A program made the position numbers and the translations under genes. The notes beneath the pieces are model-generated. The model had not been told where the DNA came from, did not search any database, and saw nothing but the letters and a program-made list of their open reading frames with translations. Below, in pieces: positions 49,430-61,704 of a DNA stretch of 64,000 nt. The stretch covers positions 11,738,963 to 11,802,962 of the forward strand of contig NC_037643.1 in the NCBI RefSeq assembly GCF_003254395.2. The letters are read 5' to 3'. The stretch's first letter is position 1. Every line of letters starts with the position of its first letter. This DNA is from Apis mellifera. Taxonomy: Eukaryota; Arthropoda; Insecta; Hymenoptera; Apidae.

Positions 49430-51545
49430 GTTTGTATTAAGAAAATAAATTATATGTATAATATATTACATTATTCAGAAAAATATTATGCGTTTCGTAA
49501 CTTTTATTAAAACATTGCGAACAATAAAAATACAAAAGAATGGTAAATATATACCAGTTGCAATTAGCGAACTATATTTCAAATAATATTTTTCGGTGTA
49601 AAAGTGTCGTATTCTGTGCATTGTCTGTGTTATGATAATGAAAGTTAGCATTTTTAAAAAACTCTTATATAAAAGTAAACACTCTTTTAACTGAAAAATG
49701 ATTCTTCAGATGTTATTGTCATTGTGTACGTTTGCAATGTTTATGAGTTTAGTTGGACTTGTTAGTTTCTTGGATTGTTTGAATAGAATGCAATTAAAGG
49801 AGCAATTTAATGTTACATGAGAAAAAATAGAGTGAAAAAATTTAGCTTTCTATATTATTAAGAATGGAATAACAGAAAATTGATGCTGTTAAAATAAAGA
49901 CATACAAAATATTAATTATTATTCTATTAATAAATATATTTCTTTATAACAGAAATTCAGCAACTTTCAGAGGAAATAATAATATTTATTCAAATTTTTT
50001 ATATTTTTGAAATATTATATCAGATGTAGAAGTAGAACTTTGAACAGAAATATTGAACAGAATATTACTTTCATGAAATATCAAATCATTCTATTATTAT
50101 TATTAAAAAATTACTCATGAGTTTTAATATAATCATTTAATGTAAGTTAATAATAAATTTCACAAGTTTGTTATTTATACACTTTGATAGTAGTTTTAAA
50201 ATTTCACGATACAGTAGGAAAACTACACTTCAGTTAGAAAATTACTGTTGTATGGTGTATATTGGGTCATAAACACTCCCTGTCAAAGTTTTGTCATTAT
50301 ATTGGAAAAATATCAACCACTTATTTTGCACTTCCTATTTATATAAGCTCTTAACGGAATCGATGGTGAATTGAGAAACCAATTTTCTCTATCGACCACT
50401 ATGTTAGTCCTAGGAAAATTTTTTGTATCACTTATCTCTTGCCACTATGTTGCCAATATATATCTAACAGTATTGGGAAAAGGCTTTCCAGTAATCAGGA
50501 AAAGAAACGGTTAATTTATAACACTCTTATATTTACATGGCCCGATGAAAGTTTCACCGAGTAATTTAAGCATGAACGAATTAAAATTTCATCGTGTACG
50601 TTAAAATTCTATAATCGATATTGCACCTTTTTATTCTATATCAATGATCATGTAGAAAATTATCGAGATAAGGAAATGAGAATTTATTAATGATACGTTA
50701 TTAATGATGCGTTATACGAAATGGGATTATTAACAAACTATGCAAAAATAGTATTCAATGATATTCACTTCCAATTGCTTGTAGCAATTCTAGAAAATTA
50801 AATACGCAGGATGTGATATGTACTAATTACTATAATTCAAGCTTCAAATATTCCTGCTCTTTCCGCTTGATTTCACGTTAAAATCAATTTCAATATTTAT
50901 GACTTTTTCGTTAAATAAAATTTATTTTTATTCGCTTGTTAACTTAGTAGACTACGTTCTCAATAAAAACCTACATCGTGATAAAATTTCATATCAGAAA
51001 ACAACTAGACACTCTTGAAATAATTTCACGAGAATTTATCGACGAAAAGTTCCTAAGAAATTTATCCATTTTTTCTTTAAATGTATGCTCAAATTTCAAA
51101 GTTCTACATTGTACATTAAATATCTCTCTTATCAAAATGAATTCAAAAAACAGTACTGCCGTCTTGTTAAATAATTACAACGATACACCCATATTTATTG
51201 ATCTTACAAATACAGTTATCTTTATCGATCAATCGACAATGACAGAACAGCAATTTCTTCATTAATTTCACAAATTATAAACGAGACGAAACGAAATAAT
51301 AAAAACTAGGTTATCCACCTATACACCATCTATATATATATATATATATATATAGTTACAATAGTTAGATGGCAGCACTGGTTTCGATTCCACTTACCAG
51401 AGAATCATCTCCCTGTACAAAAGATTCTATAGACGTACAAATTGCACGGCCAAACGCCAAATTTTTTTTGCATTATTTGGCAAAGAAGCAATCGCGGGTA
51501 CGATATCCACGTCTCGTAAATAATCGACAGCCGGTTTCCGTGCAG
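49430..51545 (+). other. Intron between the two cadherin exons
   Basis: This intron of 2116 bases starts with GTTTGT and ends with TTTCCGTGCAG. It is AT-rich and phase 0. It contains a TA run at about 51331-51353. Open frames inside it (for example 50978-51265) are AT-rich chance frames. The last 177 bases happen to be open in the frame of the next exon, but they do not resemble cadherin, which supports the acceptor at 51544-51545. Confidence 0.75.
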
Positions 51546-51750
51546 GTGTACGTGGAGGTGCTCGACAAGAACGACAACACACCATTGACCGAGGTTCCGG
51601 TCTATTATCCATCGGTCCTCGAGAACTCGCCGGCAGGCGTGAGCGTTCTCCAGATACGGGCGTTCGATCGCGACGTCTCGCCTCAACGATTCACCTTCTC
51701 CATCACGAGCGGCAATCCGGAGGGTTATTTTCTCATCAATTCCACCACGG
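51546..51750 (+). CDS. kug: Fat-like cadherin, internal exon (EC linker and start of next repeat)
   Basis: This 205-base exon begins on a codon boundary and ends after the first base of a codon at a strong GTAAGT donor. It starts with VYVEVLDKNDNTP: the last strand of one EC repeat and the D-x-N-D-N linker that binds calcium between repeats. It continues with YYPSVLENSPAGVSVLQI (start of the next repeat), AFDRD (D-x-D calcium site), and FSITSGNPEGYFLINSTTG. That series, including Y-Y-P, ENSP and SGNP-G-F/Y, matches the Fat-like / FAT1-3 proteins as I know them. All expected calcium ligands visible in this part are present. GC content is well above its surroundings, as usual for coding DNA here. 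The next exon (phase 1) was not found in the remaining 12 kb. Confidence 0.88.
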
Positions 51751-54406
51751 GTAAGTTCCACATGGTCACTTTGAGGAGAGAGAGAGAGAGAAAGAGAGCC
51801 AATATCTCGGAGCCGTGGAATCGAAATAGATTGGCTACACGGTCTCCGATTGTAACGAGATCAATTTGGCCACCCTCCATGAACAAGGTTTTTAATGGCG
51901 ACGATTCGAAAATAAGTTTTCGAGTAAGAGTACGGGCTTCCTTAAATTCCAATTGAGAAAGTGGATTTCGTTTAAGATGCGGGGAGCATTGTCAAAGATA
52001 ATCGAAGGATGGAATTGTTGGAATTGAAGGAATTTAAAATTGAAAAATAATTGTGTTGGATTAATGATGGATTGAATTGAAGATTGAGCATATTCTCAGT
52101 AGAGATAAGTATATAGAATAAATAATTCTGCAGACAAAATAAAAAAAAATGATATAGATATTAATGGAATTATTTTCAAAAGTTCAATAATTTCTATTTT
52201 GAAAAGAAATTCTAATAAACCTTTGACTTCAATCATATTAAGCATAATGGATGATAGTTTTGCCCTCAGTCTAATTAATAATGAAGTTCTGTCACAGAGA
52301 TTAAGCCTTTTAACAATTTCTTGGAATAAATTAAGAAGATAGGAATTAGTTGAATGAGTGAATTGACATCAGGCCACATTGAACTGTAAATATTAATATA
52401 TATCTTCTTTTGATCTTTATCATGATCTAGCAAAATCCTATCTGCAAAAATGTTGTATTAACATAGACTCCTTCTTTGAACTATTAGTAGTTCAATCAAA
52501 ATTGCTTAAAACTTGTGCAATTATTATTACAACATATAGATAAAATTTTCTTTCAAAATCGAAAAGAGAAAAGTATTTAAATTTAAATAAATAGAAATAA
52601 ATTTACACGTGTATATAAAATTATTTATCTCGCAAAAACAATTATCCGTGCAGAAGCGAAAGTGAAATTATTAAATTATATTATTAAATGGAGAAATCGT
52701 TTGCACATCTCATTAACCCATACATTCTCATAGATATAATAAAAATTTTCTTAAAATCAAAGAAATGAAAATTTTATATAAATTTAAACCCTCGTTCCAA
52801 AAGCCATATTTTCTTATTCTCTCTCTTCTCCAATCAATCAATCAATCAATCAATCAATTTCCTCGATAATTAATAAAAACCAGTCTGAAACAGAGCCAGA
52901 AAATGGAGAGGAATCAATTGTTTCTCTCGCGTTATAACAATATACAAATTCACCGGATCGAATTTCCCGTCACATTCATTTATTCATCCCCTGGCGGAAG
53001 TCTCGCGTCAGCCCGCGAAATTACGAAACGATGAAAAATCAGGAACTCGTTATCGAGAAAGAGAGAGATGGAAAGAAATCCGATTATCGCGACACGGTTA
53101 TATTAGAGGCGCGAGAAAAGGAGAGAGGGGAATTGGACGATGAGGAAGGAAGAGAGAGAGGGAGAGGGAGGGGATATTGCGCGTAAATAGGCACGCGTAC
53201 GGCGAGAGACGAGCGAGAATCAATTTTAATGCGGGACAATTTGCGATACAAATTCGATCCGCGACCCTTGGTGAATAATCTTGGCGGGCCGATTAAATCA
53301 GACTTTCAAATGAGAGTCGAGGGGAGCAGGGGTGAAATTGGACTTTTAATTTGGGAGCCGGGGCTACAAGTGGCCCCGAAGACGGTTATTGCCGTCTTCG
53401 TTAAGTCGAATCTTCCTTCTAATTCACCGTTAAGAGATATGGAAATATCTCCGTCCAGCCGAATAAATCTTGTTTATTGGGATGTTGTTGGGAGGAGGGG
53501 CCCTTCTCTCGGTTACGTTAAAGCGTTAAAAATGGCGCGTTCGGGCATTGATAATTCAACCGTGTACGAGTTTGCTTTATCCCATCTGTTATCATATTTA
53601 TGCTGTTTAATTAAAAGGAAGGAGAGGGGGAGGGGGATAGGAAGTTTGTGGGTTGTGGAATCGTGTACACACACACACGTTTTATGGAATGTTGAAGAAT
53701 TACATTTGTATGAACCTGTTGGGAAAGAATCCATGATTTATCGTTCGGATTAATTGGAAGGGAATTCATACAAGAGAAATCTATTAAATTCATTTTCTAT
53801 ATAAAATAAAATACGCAATGATGTGTCTGAATATTATTAATCTAGAAACAGTTTTACAAGCTTGATAAGCGATACTCGATGAATTAATAAATACAACGTA
53901 TATTTCTAATTATAATCATATAAATGAAGTGTTCAATCGTGTTAGACTTTCTTTCTTAGTAGTAAATTTTACGTTGAATATAAAATAAAATAAAAATATT
54001 ATTGGTCGAGAAGAACTTTGTTATGATCCAATTAATATATCGAATGAACTTTCAATTATTTTGATAAAGATTGCAAGTTAAAATTCAGGTTATAAATCGT
54101 AAATATACATATGATTAGTATATTTTTCTTAAAGCTCGATATATTAAACAAATATATAGAGAGGAGAGATAGATTCGAGCGTATCGATTTTTATTTACGT
54201 AATTATGTAATTGTTTGACGGTTAATTATTCCCATTCCAATCGTTAATTATAAATGACAACATCGAAGATATTCTGATCGTGATCGTACATCCAATTAAT
54301 TTTCCAATTATCATGTAACGTTTCATAATTGGTAATTACGAACATCGTCGCGTAGGAATACGGATCATGGGGGAAAAATTGGAATAAAATAAAAGCGTGT
54401 TGAATA
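51751..54406. other. Non-coding stretch, probably intron
   Basis: It begins with the GTAAGT donor of the cadherin exon. A GA run lies at 51777-51799, a CAAT microsatellite (seven units) at 52831-52858, and GA-rich sequence at 53120-53175. 52900-53700 is GC-richer and contains a 174-codon open frame (53229-53753) with no recognised domain. It is the longest non-repeat frame outside the exons, but its start, codon pattern and lack of motifs do not support a gene. A 9-bp perfect hairpin lies inside it at 53377-53400. Confidence 0.45.
53377..53400. repeat. Perfect 9-bp hairpin
   Basis: CGAAGACGG at 53377-53385 is complementary to CCGTCTTCG at 53392-53400, separated by six bases (TTATTG). It is the most GC-rich compact stem noticed in the 3' part of the window. 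Function unknown. Confidence 0.75.
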
Positions 54407-55197
54407 CGAATGAAAAAATTAAACTTAATTCGAATCTAATTTTTATACAAAATCATCAATTCTTCTTAAAATATAAATTAACAACCTTAACAACATCCAT
54501 AGTTATATCGCGTATATGTAACACTTTACAAAAAATAATTAAACAATTTACTCATTTTACCACTTATTCATTTATATTTCCTTTTACACTTTCCATCGTG
54601 CTAATTATTGAAATGAAATACACTAATAATATATTAACAGATTTGCGTCATAAATTCAAAAAAAAAAAAAGAAAAGAAACAATTCAATATATAATAGCAA
54701 AATATGATAGAAAAAAAAAAATACAAAAGCGTTAAAAAAAACGAATTCCGCCAAAAAATGAAAAATCAGCGAATCATTTCGCTCCCATCCCAATTTCCTC
54801 CGCGAATGAAAAAATTAAACTTAATTCGAATCTAATTTTTATACAAAATCATCAATTCTTCTTAAAATATAAATTACATCTCAACAACATCCATAGTTAT
54901 ATCGCGTATATGTAACACTTTACAAAAAATAATTAAACAATTTACTCACTTTACCATTTATTCATTTATATTTCTTTTTACACTTTCCATCGCGCTAATT
55001 ATTGAAATGAAATACACTAATAATATATTAACAGATTTGCGTCATAAATTCAAAAAAAAAAAAAGAAAAGAAACAATTCAATATATAATAGCAAAATATG
55101 ATAGAAAAAAAAAAATACAAAAGCGTTAAAAAAAACAAGTTCCGCCAAAAAATGAAAAATCAGCGAATCATTTCGCTCCCATCCCAATTTCCTCCGC
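54407..55197. repeat. Tandem duplication, 396-bp unit, two close copies
   Basis: CGAATGAAAAAATTAAACTT occurs at 54407 and 54803. Both copies run through TCGCGTATATGTAACACTTT and GATTTGCGTCATAAATTCAA to AATCAGCGAATCATTTCGCT, then CAATTTCCTCCGC. The copies differ only at a few scattered bases and small indels, so the duplication looks recent. The frame at 54397-54735 is a by-product. Confidence 0.93.
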
Positions 55198-55776
55198 ACG
55201 CGGGGATCTCTCATCGCCTGATTGCAAAACAGGCGTGCACGGAACGAAAAACTCTCTCCGCAATCGGAATTACACATCGTCCATTCATCCATGTTGCGCG
55301 CTTACTCTTCTTACTTTGCCCGAGAAGTTTCGTAAGCGGTCATTTATGCCGCTCCTCCTTCCCCCTCCTCCTCCTCCTCCCGCCTCAGCCGTCTCGAAGA
55401 TCGATGGGAGGCGGCGCGGAAAATTGCTTACACCGGTAGAAGACGGCTTGTAATTAAAAAGTCGGCCGCCCCGCTGATTCGTATTCATCGGTCTTTCCGT
55501 TCTTTGGCAGAAGAACTTCTCCATCTCGGGAAGGGAGGGGAAGGGGGAGGGGAGGTTTGATCGAGAGTCGAGAAATTGCGAGGAGAAATTTCCTCTATTT
55601 TCCTCCTCCCTCCACCACCCACCGATAAGGGAAGAAAAATGTGTGCGCGGCGATGGAAAACTGGAAACGAAAAACCGCGATCAAAGATTTCGATGCTCGT
55701 GGGAGCGGAAATGCCGGTCAATGAGAGAGTATCTCGTCGAGTGTCTACGTTCGTTGTGGAACGATCCGAGTCCAGG
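55198..55776. other. GC-rich non-coding block
   Basis: A GC- and CpG-rich block with CTCC runs (55350-55385) and G-rich runs (55535-55555). Overlapping open frames of 60-113 codons on both strands show no domain. No gene is supported. Confidence 0.4.
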
Positions 55777-56047
55777 AGAAGATTTCTTGGTTTCTTGGTT
55801 TACTTTTTTTTTTGTCGTGTGTTTGTTCACTCGAGAGTATGATATAGGTATCCATTCTTATATATATATATATATATTTTGGTTTTTGATTTATTTTTTC
55901 ATGTAGAAGATTTTTAATGATTAAATATGGTTTGCTCATGATTTTGTTTTTAGTTTGTTCAAATAAATAAGGAACGATCCAGAAAAAAAATCCAGAAAAA
56001 GATTTCTTGGTTTCTTGGTTTACTTTTTTTTTTTAGGTATCCATTCT

Positions 56048-56103
<56 letters not shown>

Positions 56104-56520
56104 GTTTTTGATTTATTTTTTCATATAGAAGATTTTTAATGATTAAATATGGTTTGCTCGTGATTTTGTTTTTAGTTTGTTCAAATAAATAAGGAGCGAT
56201 CTAGAAAAAAAATCCAGAAAAAGATTTCTTGGTTTCTTGGTGTACTTTTTTTTTTTAGGTATCCATTCTTCTTTTATATATATATATATATATTTTGGTT
56301 TTTGATTTACTTTTTCATATAGAAGATTTTTAATGATTAAATATGGTTTGCTCGTGATTTTGTTTTTATGAAATTTGTTCAAATAAATAAGGAACGATCC
56401 AGAAAAAAATCTAGAAAAAGATTTCTTGATTTTTGATTTATATTTTCTTTTTTTTTTGGATAGAAGATTTTTAATGATTAAATAAATAAGATTTATTCGA
56501 ATAAATAAGGAGAAAGTCAA
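55777..56520. repeat. Tandem array, about 220-bp unit, with TA runs of differing length
   Basis: GATTTCTTGGTTTCTTGGTT starts units at about 55781, 56001 and 56223, and a partial unit starts at about 56420. Each full unit contains a TA run, TTTTGGTTTTTGATTTA and GAAGATTTTTAATGATTAAA. The TA runs differ greatly in length: about 20-25 bases in the first and third units and about 47 in the second (56053-56099). Minus-strand frames here translate this repeat and are not genes. Confidence 0.92.
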
Positions 56521-59500
56521 ATAGATTTTTTATTTCTTTCATCATATATTGATTTTTTAATGTAATATGTTGTGTTTAATTTGTTATTAGAAAAAAATAA
56601 GTTCCATGTTTCTTTTTATTGAAAAAATTCCACTGAGCTTCTCGAAGAGAAAGTAATATTAGGGAGAGATGGATGGAATGTTTAATTCTTTAAAAATTTC
56701 ATAAAAAAAATCAGGCCAAACAAGTAGTTGATATGAATATGCGAAAAATCAAAGAAATCGAGATATGAATTAAAAGAAAAAAAAAAACTAAACTAGATCT
56801 CCAACGATCATTTCTCGACATCTTCATCATCGTTTCAATCTCGCCACGATTTCTCGTAAATAAGGATCGTATAACTCGAGAGATCGCCTCACGCATTGAG
56901 TTATCCACGTAGCAAAAAAACGCGCTCAACTCTTCTCGTACTCTACTTTAATCCCAGTCAAGGAACAACCTCTTGGAATCGTTGGTACGTGCATCGAGGC
57001 ACGGGATATAGAGAGAAAGTACAAGAAACTTCGTAAATCACGAGGCGGCGATTTATTTCCAAGCCATTCGGTCAACCGAAACGAGATTCAACGTAAAACA
57101 AAAGCGAGAACGATGAACCGAGTGATTTTATAGCAAAGATACACAGATCGCAAAAAGATATTTATTTTTTAAACGAAAAGAAACGAATGGAAGGCAAAAA
57201 ATCTTCGACGATGAAAAGAAAATAGCCACAAAATTTTTATTCTGTATCTGTAAGAAATTAAAAACTGAATATTCATAGTTACTTTTCACAGTAATGATCT
57301 ATATTCATTAATAACAATAATATATATTCATCTTATACAAATATTATAATCTCTAATTATACATTTTATCATTTTACAATCGTTACGATACTTTCGACGT
57401 ATGTTTACAATAAAAGTATTAATAACTTCTCTTCAAAAGTATACGCACTACGAGCACCAAAGGCAGAGCGTACGTACACACAGCGGAACGTAAACAAAAG
57501 AGGTTAAGTGAAATACGATCTCGCGCTCGAGTCGGTTCTTTTCCTCTAAGCTGTTGTTCATCCGTTGGATCGTCTGTGACAAAGCGTAATAATCTGGGGT
57601 AAATACTCGGGAGTGGCGTAAAACGTTGCGTGGATACGGAATGGAACCATCCACGTATACCATAAACCGATTTCCAAGTCTCGACCGGGGAATTCGATGC
57701 GTCGAACATGTTGGATCGAATGGGTATAGGGCTGAAAGCTAAGCGCTTTTGGGCTTCCGCGGTTTAACCCGGGATATATCCGCGGGATCATCGGAAATGA
57801 ATTTCGATCTTGGCCGGGATTGACAGTTGTACGGGTTGCCGAGTGACGAATTAATGGAATTCTCTGACGCTTCGATCTTGATGGAATAAGGAGGGAGGGA
57901 GGAAGGGAGGGGAAGAGAAAAGTAGATCATTGGGATTTGTGTGCATCTCTTAACTCTTTTAATAGCGATAACGATGATGGGATGATATTTTGGATTATTG
58001 TACTAAATGAGATGTTATTAGACTGCAGGATATTTTTGCGAATTAAAATTATATGAATGAAATGATATAATTGGAATTGAAATAAAAGTATATATTTCAA
58101 TCATTGAATATCAATATGCGCGTGATTTTTTAATATTTTAAATATTTACGTAAATAATGCGTAATCAATGTTGCCTCGTTTTAATAATTTTTTGAATGCT
58201 TCTAAGATAACCAATATTTTATAACAAACAATGTATAATTGAGATTGTAATTGAATTTACCCAACTATCTTCTTTGAAAATAATAATAATTAAGTATCAG
58301 TTATTGTAAGATTTTCATAAATATCTACACGAAAAAAATACATGGAATAAGAATATAAAAAATACATATTATCAAACAAAGCATAAAATCATAAATTTAT
58401 TAAAATATTTTTTTTTTTTCAATATTTTTCTTTCATCAATTTATCTCGTATGCAGAATATGCAATTTGAAAATGATCGAAAGTGAAACGATCAATTGCTT
58501 CGTGAGAATGATCAACAATCGCATGTCGGAAACACTTATCGAAATGCTCACGAATTCACGCGTGTAATTTTGCTCGGTCGGTAAATACGCAGATTTAGAA
58601 ACGAGCCGAGGAGATTCGAAATAAATCCCGTAGAGATGATCATCGGTAACTGCTAAGGATCGTGCGTAGTGAAACGGATATGTGATCGCTGTCTGACTGA
58701 ATCCCTGGCTATTTTCCAAGATAATACGGACGTATGTTTGCACGTGTAAGTACTTTCTCCGTCTCGGAGGACGCGAAATTGATCGCCGCGATTAGGAAGA
58801 TTCGCATGCACGCGTGTGTATAGCATAATCGGTAATTCAGGAACCGATACGATCGACGAGTTTTATGGGAATCGGAAAATGCAAGATGAATTCTTGATCG
58901 CATGAATTATCGATGAGAGAAGGGAAAGTTGATCCGTGGCGATGGTTTCCAGTTTGAGGAATAGCGTGTGTTACACGTCACAAAGAATTATCCGATCGTT
59001 AATGAGTGTATGGAATATTATTGAATGATATTACATAAGATATAATTAGAAATTTATAATTTCATGAATCACTTTTTTAATACGAAATGGAAAAGTTTCT
59101 CTGAATTTTTATTTCGTTTCAAATTAATATTATTATGTAAATCTATATATATATTGAACAATAATTAAATTTATGGTAAGGTTTGTTATAACTGATTGGA
59201 CATAGTGAAATAAACATGTGCGGTATTATCTTTAAGAAATTGTTTTATAAATTAAAATACAGATCAATTTTTCAACAAAATGTTATTTCTGCATAAATCG
59301 CTTCGTTATCACGTTATAAATTACACATCGTGATTGCGGTCATAAAACATTCGAAACAACCAACTCGGAAATAGGGTCGAGAATCGCACGCATATAGCGC
59401 CACATAACTCTCTCTTCGTTAACGCAATTACGCGCACGTAACAAAACCCTTCTCCGGTTCGTTCCTTCGGCAATTTTCGATCCGTATAAACAAGTTCGAA

Positions 59501-61655
59501 ATAAAAACCGACTCAAAGCTATTGTTTTTTATTTTTTTTAAATAGCAACATTATTATTTACGATTTTTCAAAGTTCAGAAAATGCTTTATCGAACGAACT
59601 TACTGATAGATTTTTCTTATTTTGAACAATTTTCAAATTTTCTCATTTCCTAAAATTATATTTACTTGCATATGCTGTTGCCATGCGAAGAATATATTTT
59701 TTTTAAAATTATTAAAATTGTTAAAATTATATCGCCATCTTCAAGTCATTTTTCTTGACTTCTCTTCGTTGCGTCGAAGATATATTCTTTATCCACAATA
59801 CTCGAAAATCTATCGCGCAATCTGAATAAATTTACATGCAATATTTCCGACACTCAAAATTTTCCGTACTTTTGTTCCTTGAATTTGGAACTTGGAACAC
59901 GCGTGTATTTCATCTCCCTTTTTTTTTTTTTCTCTCGTCACACATATCCAATACGAAATTCTTTTAGACCCGCAGTTCATTCGCCTTTACAATTTCATTC
60001 TTTTATTTTTATCCCGCTCCTTCGTTTAACACCTGTTCACGTGGAAACTCAATATAGAAGTTGTACGTCGCGGGAATCGAGTATATTCGCGAGTATATTC
60101 GAGTTTATTCGATCCGGGGGAATAAGGTCAATAACCAGAGGCAGCCGAAAAACAGAGGCGAATTTTAAGACCGCGAGAGGCATTTGCAATTCAAAACACA
60201 CTGGTCTATAGATAGCAGTAGTTTGGATTCTTCATACGCGGCCGTTAATGGCGACTCCTGATTGCACTGCTGCTCGTGCCCATAGCCAACTTCTTTGCGC
60301 TCGATGAGAACGACAAGTTTGATTTGTATGTTTAAATAACATATAAAAAAAAATTGAACAAGAAATTAATGTTACGATTTATTCGAATAAAATTAAATGT
60401 TGTTAGATACGTCGGTCGGATACTATATAATATTGAAACTTTTAACTTATTTGAATAGAGATAATGAAATTACGATTTAAACAGCATAATCAAGCGTGTA
60501 TGAACCTTACAAATTTTTTCTGAATCAATTTGATAGAAGTAATTCAATCGATATTTGGAAATATCCCCGCGTTTCAAATTTCACCAAAAATTCCCCTAGT
60601 TTTCCACTAGCGCTCGACTCGCCCGTGAAAAATCCCTTTCCCTTCACCTATACTCACACGTAACTTATACACGCAACGCTATTCGTTGGCAGAGCAAATA
60701 TTTTCACGCCACGAGGCAAATGCGCGCAAAAATCCGAGTCACCGCGGCAAGAAAGAGGTTTCTTGCGGCGGGAATCGTGCTCGGCGACGACGCGATCCGC
60801 GTCGGATGGAAGAATTTTCTCCTCGTGAAGGAGAAAATCGTCGGTTCCACGCATTTTTCACCTAGCAGCGTCGTCATAATGCGAGCTCCCGACGGGCTTC
60901 GAGATCCCGAGGATGAATCGTCGGCGCGAGGAGATCGTCCTCGGGGAGGGGCGAGAAATATATGCGTTCCTTACCCACTGTCGGTAATATCGCGAATAGT
61001 TTTGATTCCGGATAATATGGGATTTTCCAGGGAGAAAGAGTATGTGTATGTGTTCGTCCATGCGCGAGAATAACGCTCGTTCGGTCGAATGAATCGGATG
61101 TCGTCAACTTGATGAGGAGGAGGGAGGAATGAAAATCAAAAGCAATTATTTAAATGCGTTCCGCGTCGCGAACCTTTCTCTCTCCATTTCACTGTTATGT
61201 GTTTGTCAAGTTTTTTTCTCCCCTTTTTTTTTTTTTTTTGTTTTATTTTTCTCTCATTTCATCTTCTCGGTTTTATTTCTCGTTGTGCGACGACCTCCCA
61301 TTTTTCGTGGCCGCTCCTTCCTTTCGCAAAATCTAGAGGGTATGTGTTGTATATATGTATATATATATGTATGTGGAGGTTGAAAGAGGATTATAACTTG
61401 TTTTCGGTAAGCTGTTCGTTATTGTTCGAATTTGCGTATCAAACAGAAAATCTTCCTTTCCTATTAATAAATTGCTTATAAAATTGAGAATAATACGAAG
61501 AGAAATTTTATTTTAATTTCACGCTAAGGTCTTTCTTATTGAAAAATGCATACATTCTTTTTTAACAGTACATTTCATAAAAAATTCATTTCTTTGGAAA
61601 CTTTAATTATAATTATATTATGCAGATGTACTTGTGCAAAATTTATGGAAAATTT
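56521..61655. other. Long non-coding stretch
   Basis: No gene is recognised. GC-richer pieces lie at about 56790-57100, 57430-57910, 58440-58960, 59330-59480, 60000-60330 and 60590-61080. Open frames of 60-117 codons occur in them on both strands without recognisable domains. A short hydrophobic, signal-peptide-like open frame at 60249-60332 is described among the findings. No cadherin continuation could be seen. Confidence 0.4.
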
Positions 61656-61660
61656 AAATA

Positions 61661-61701
<41 letters not shown>
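61656..61701. repeat. (TA)n microsatellite
   Basis: An alternating AT run of about 46 bases, interrupted once by a G near its left end. Confidence 0.93.

Positions 61702-61704
<3 letters not shown>

Noticed and set aside
51369..51956. 195-codon continuous open frame around the second cadherin exon
   Set aside because: Only 51546-51750 resembles cadherin. The frame simply continues into intron on both sides, and proper AG and GTAAGT borders cut it to the exon.
58441..58743. 100-codon minus-strand open frame of fairly protein-like composition
   Set aside because: No motif, no splice context and no neighbouring exons were recognised, so it is not strong enough to report as a gene.
60303..60323. 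DENDKFD as a possible cadherin linker motif
   Set aside because: The residues before it are a hydrophobic signal-like run rather than an EC-repeat strand, and the P/F pattern after the linker is absent.
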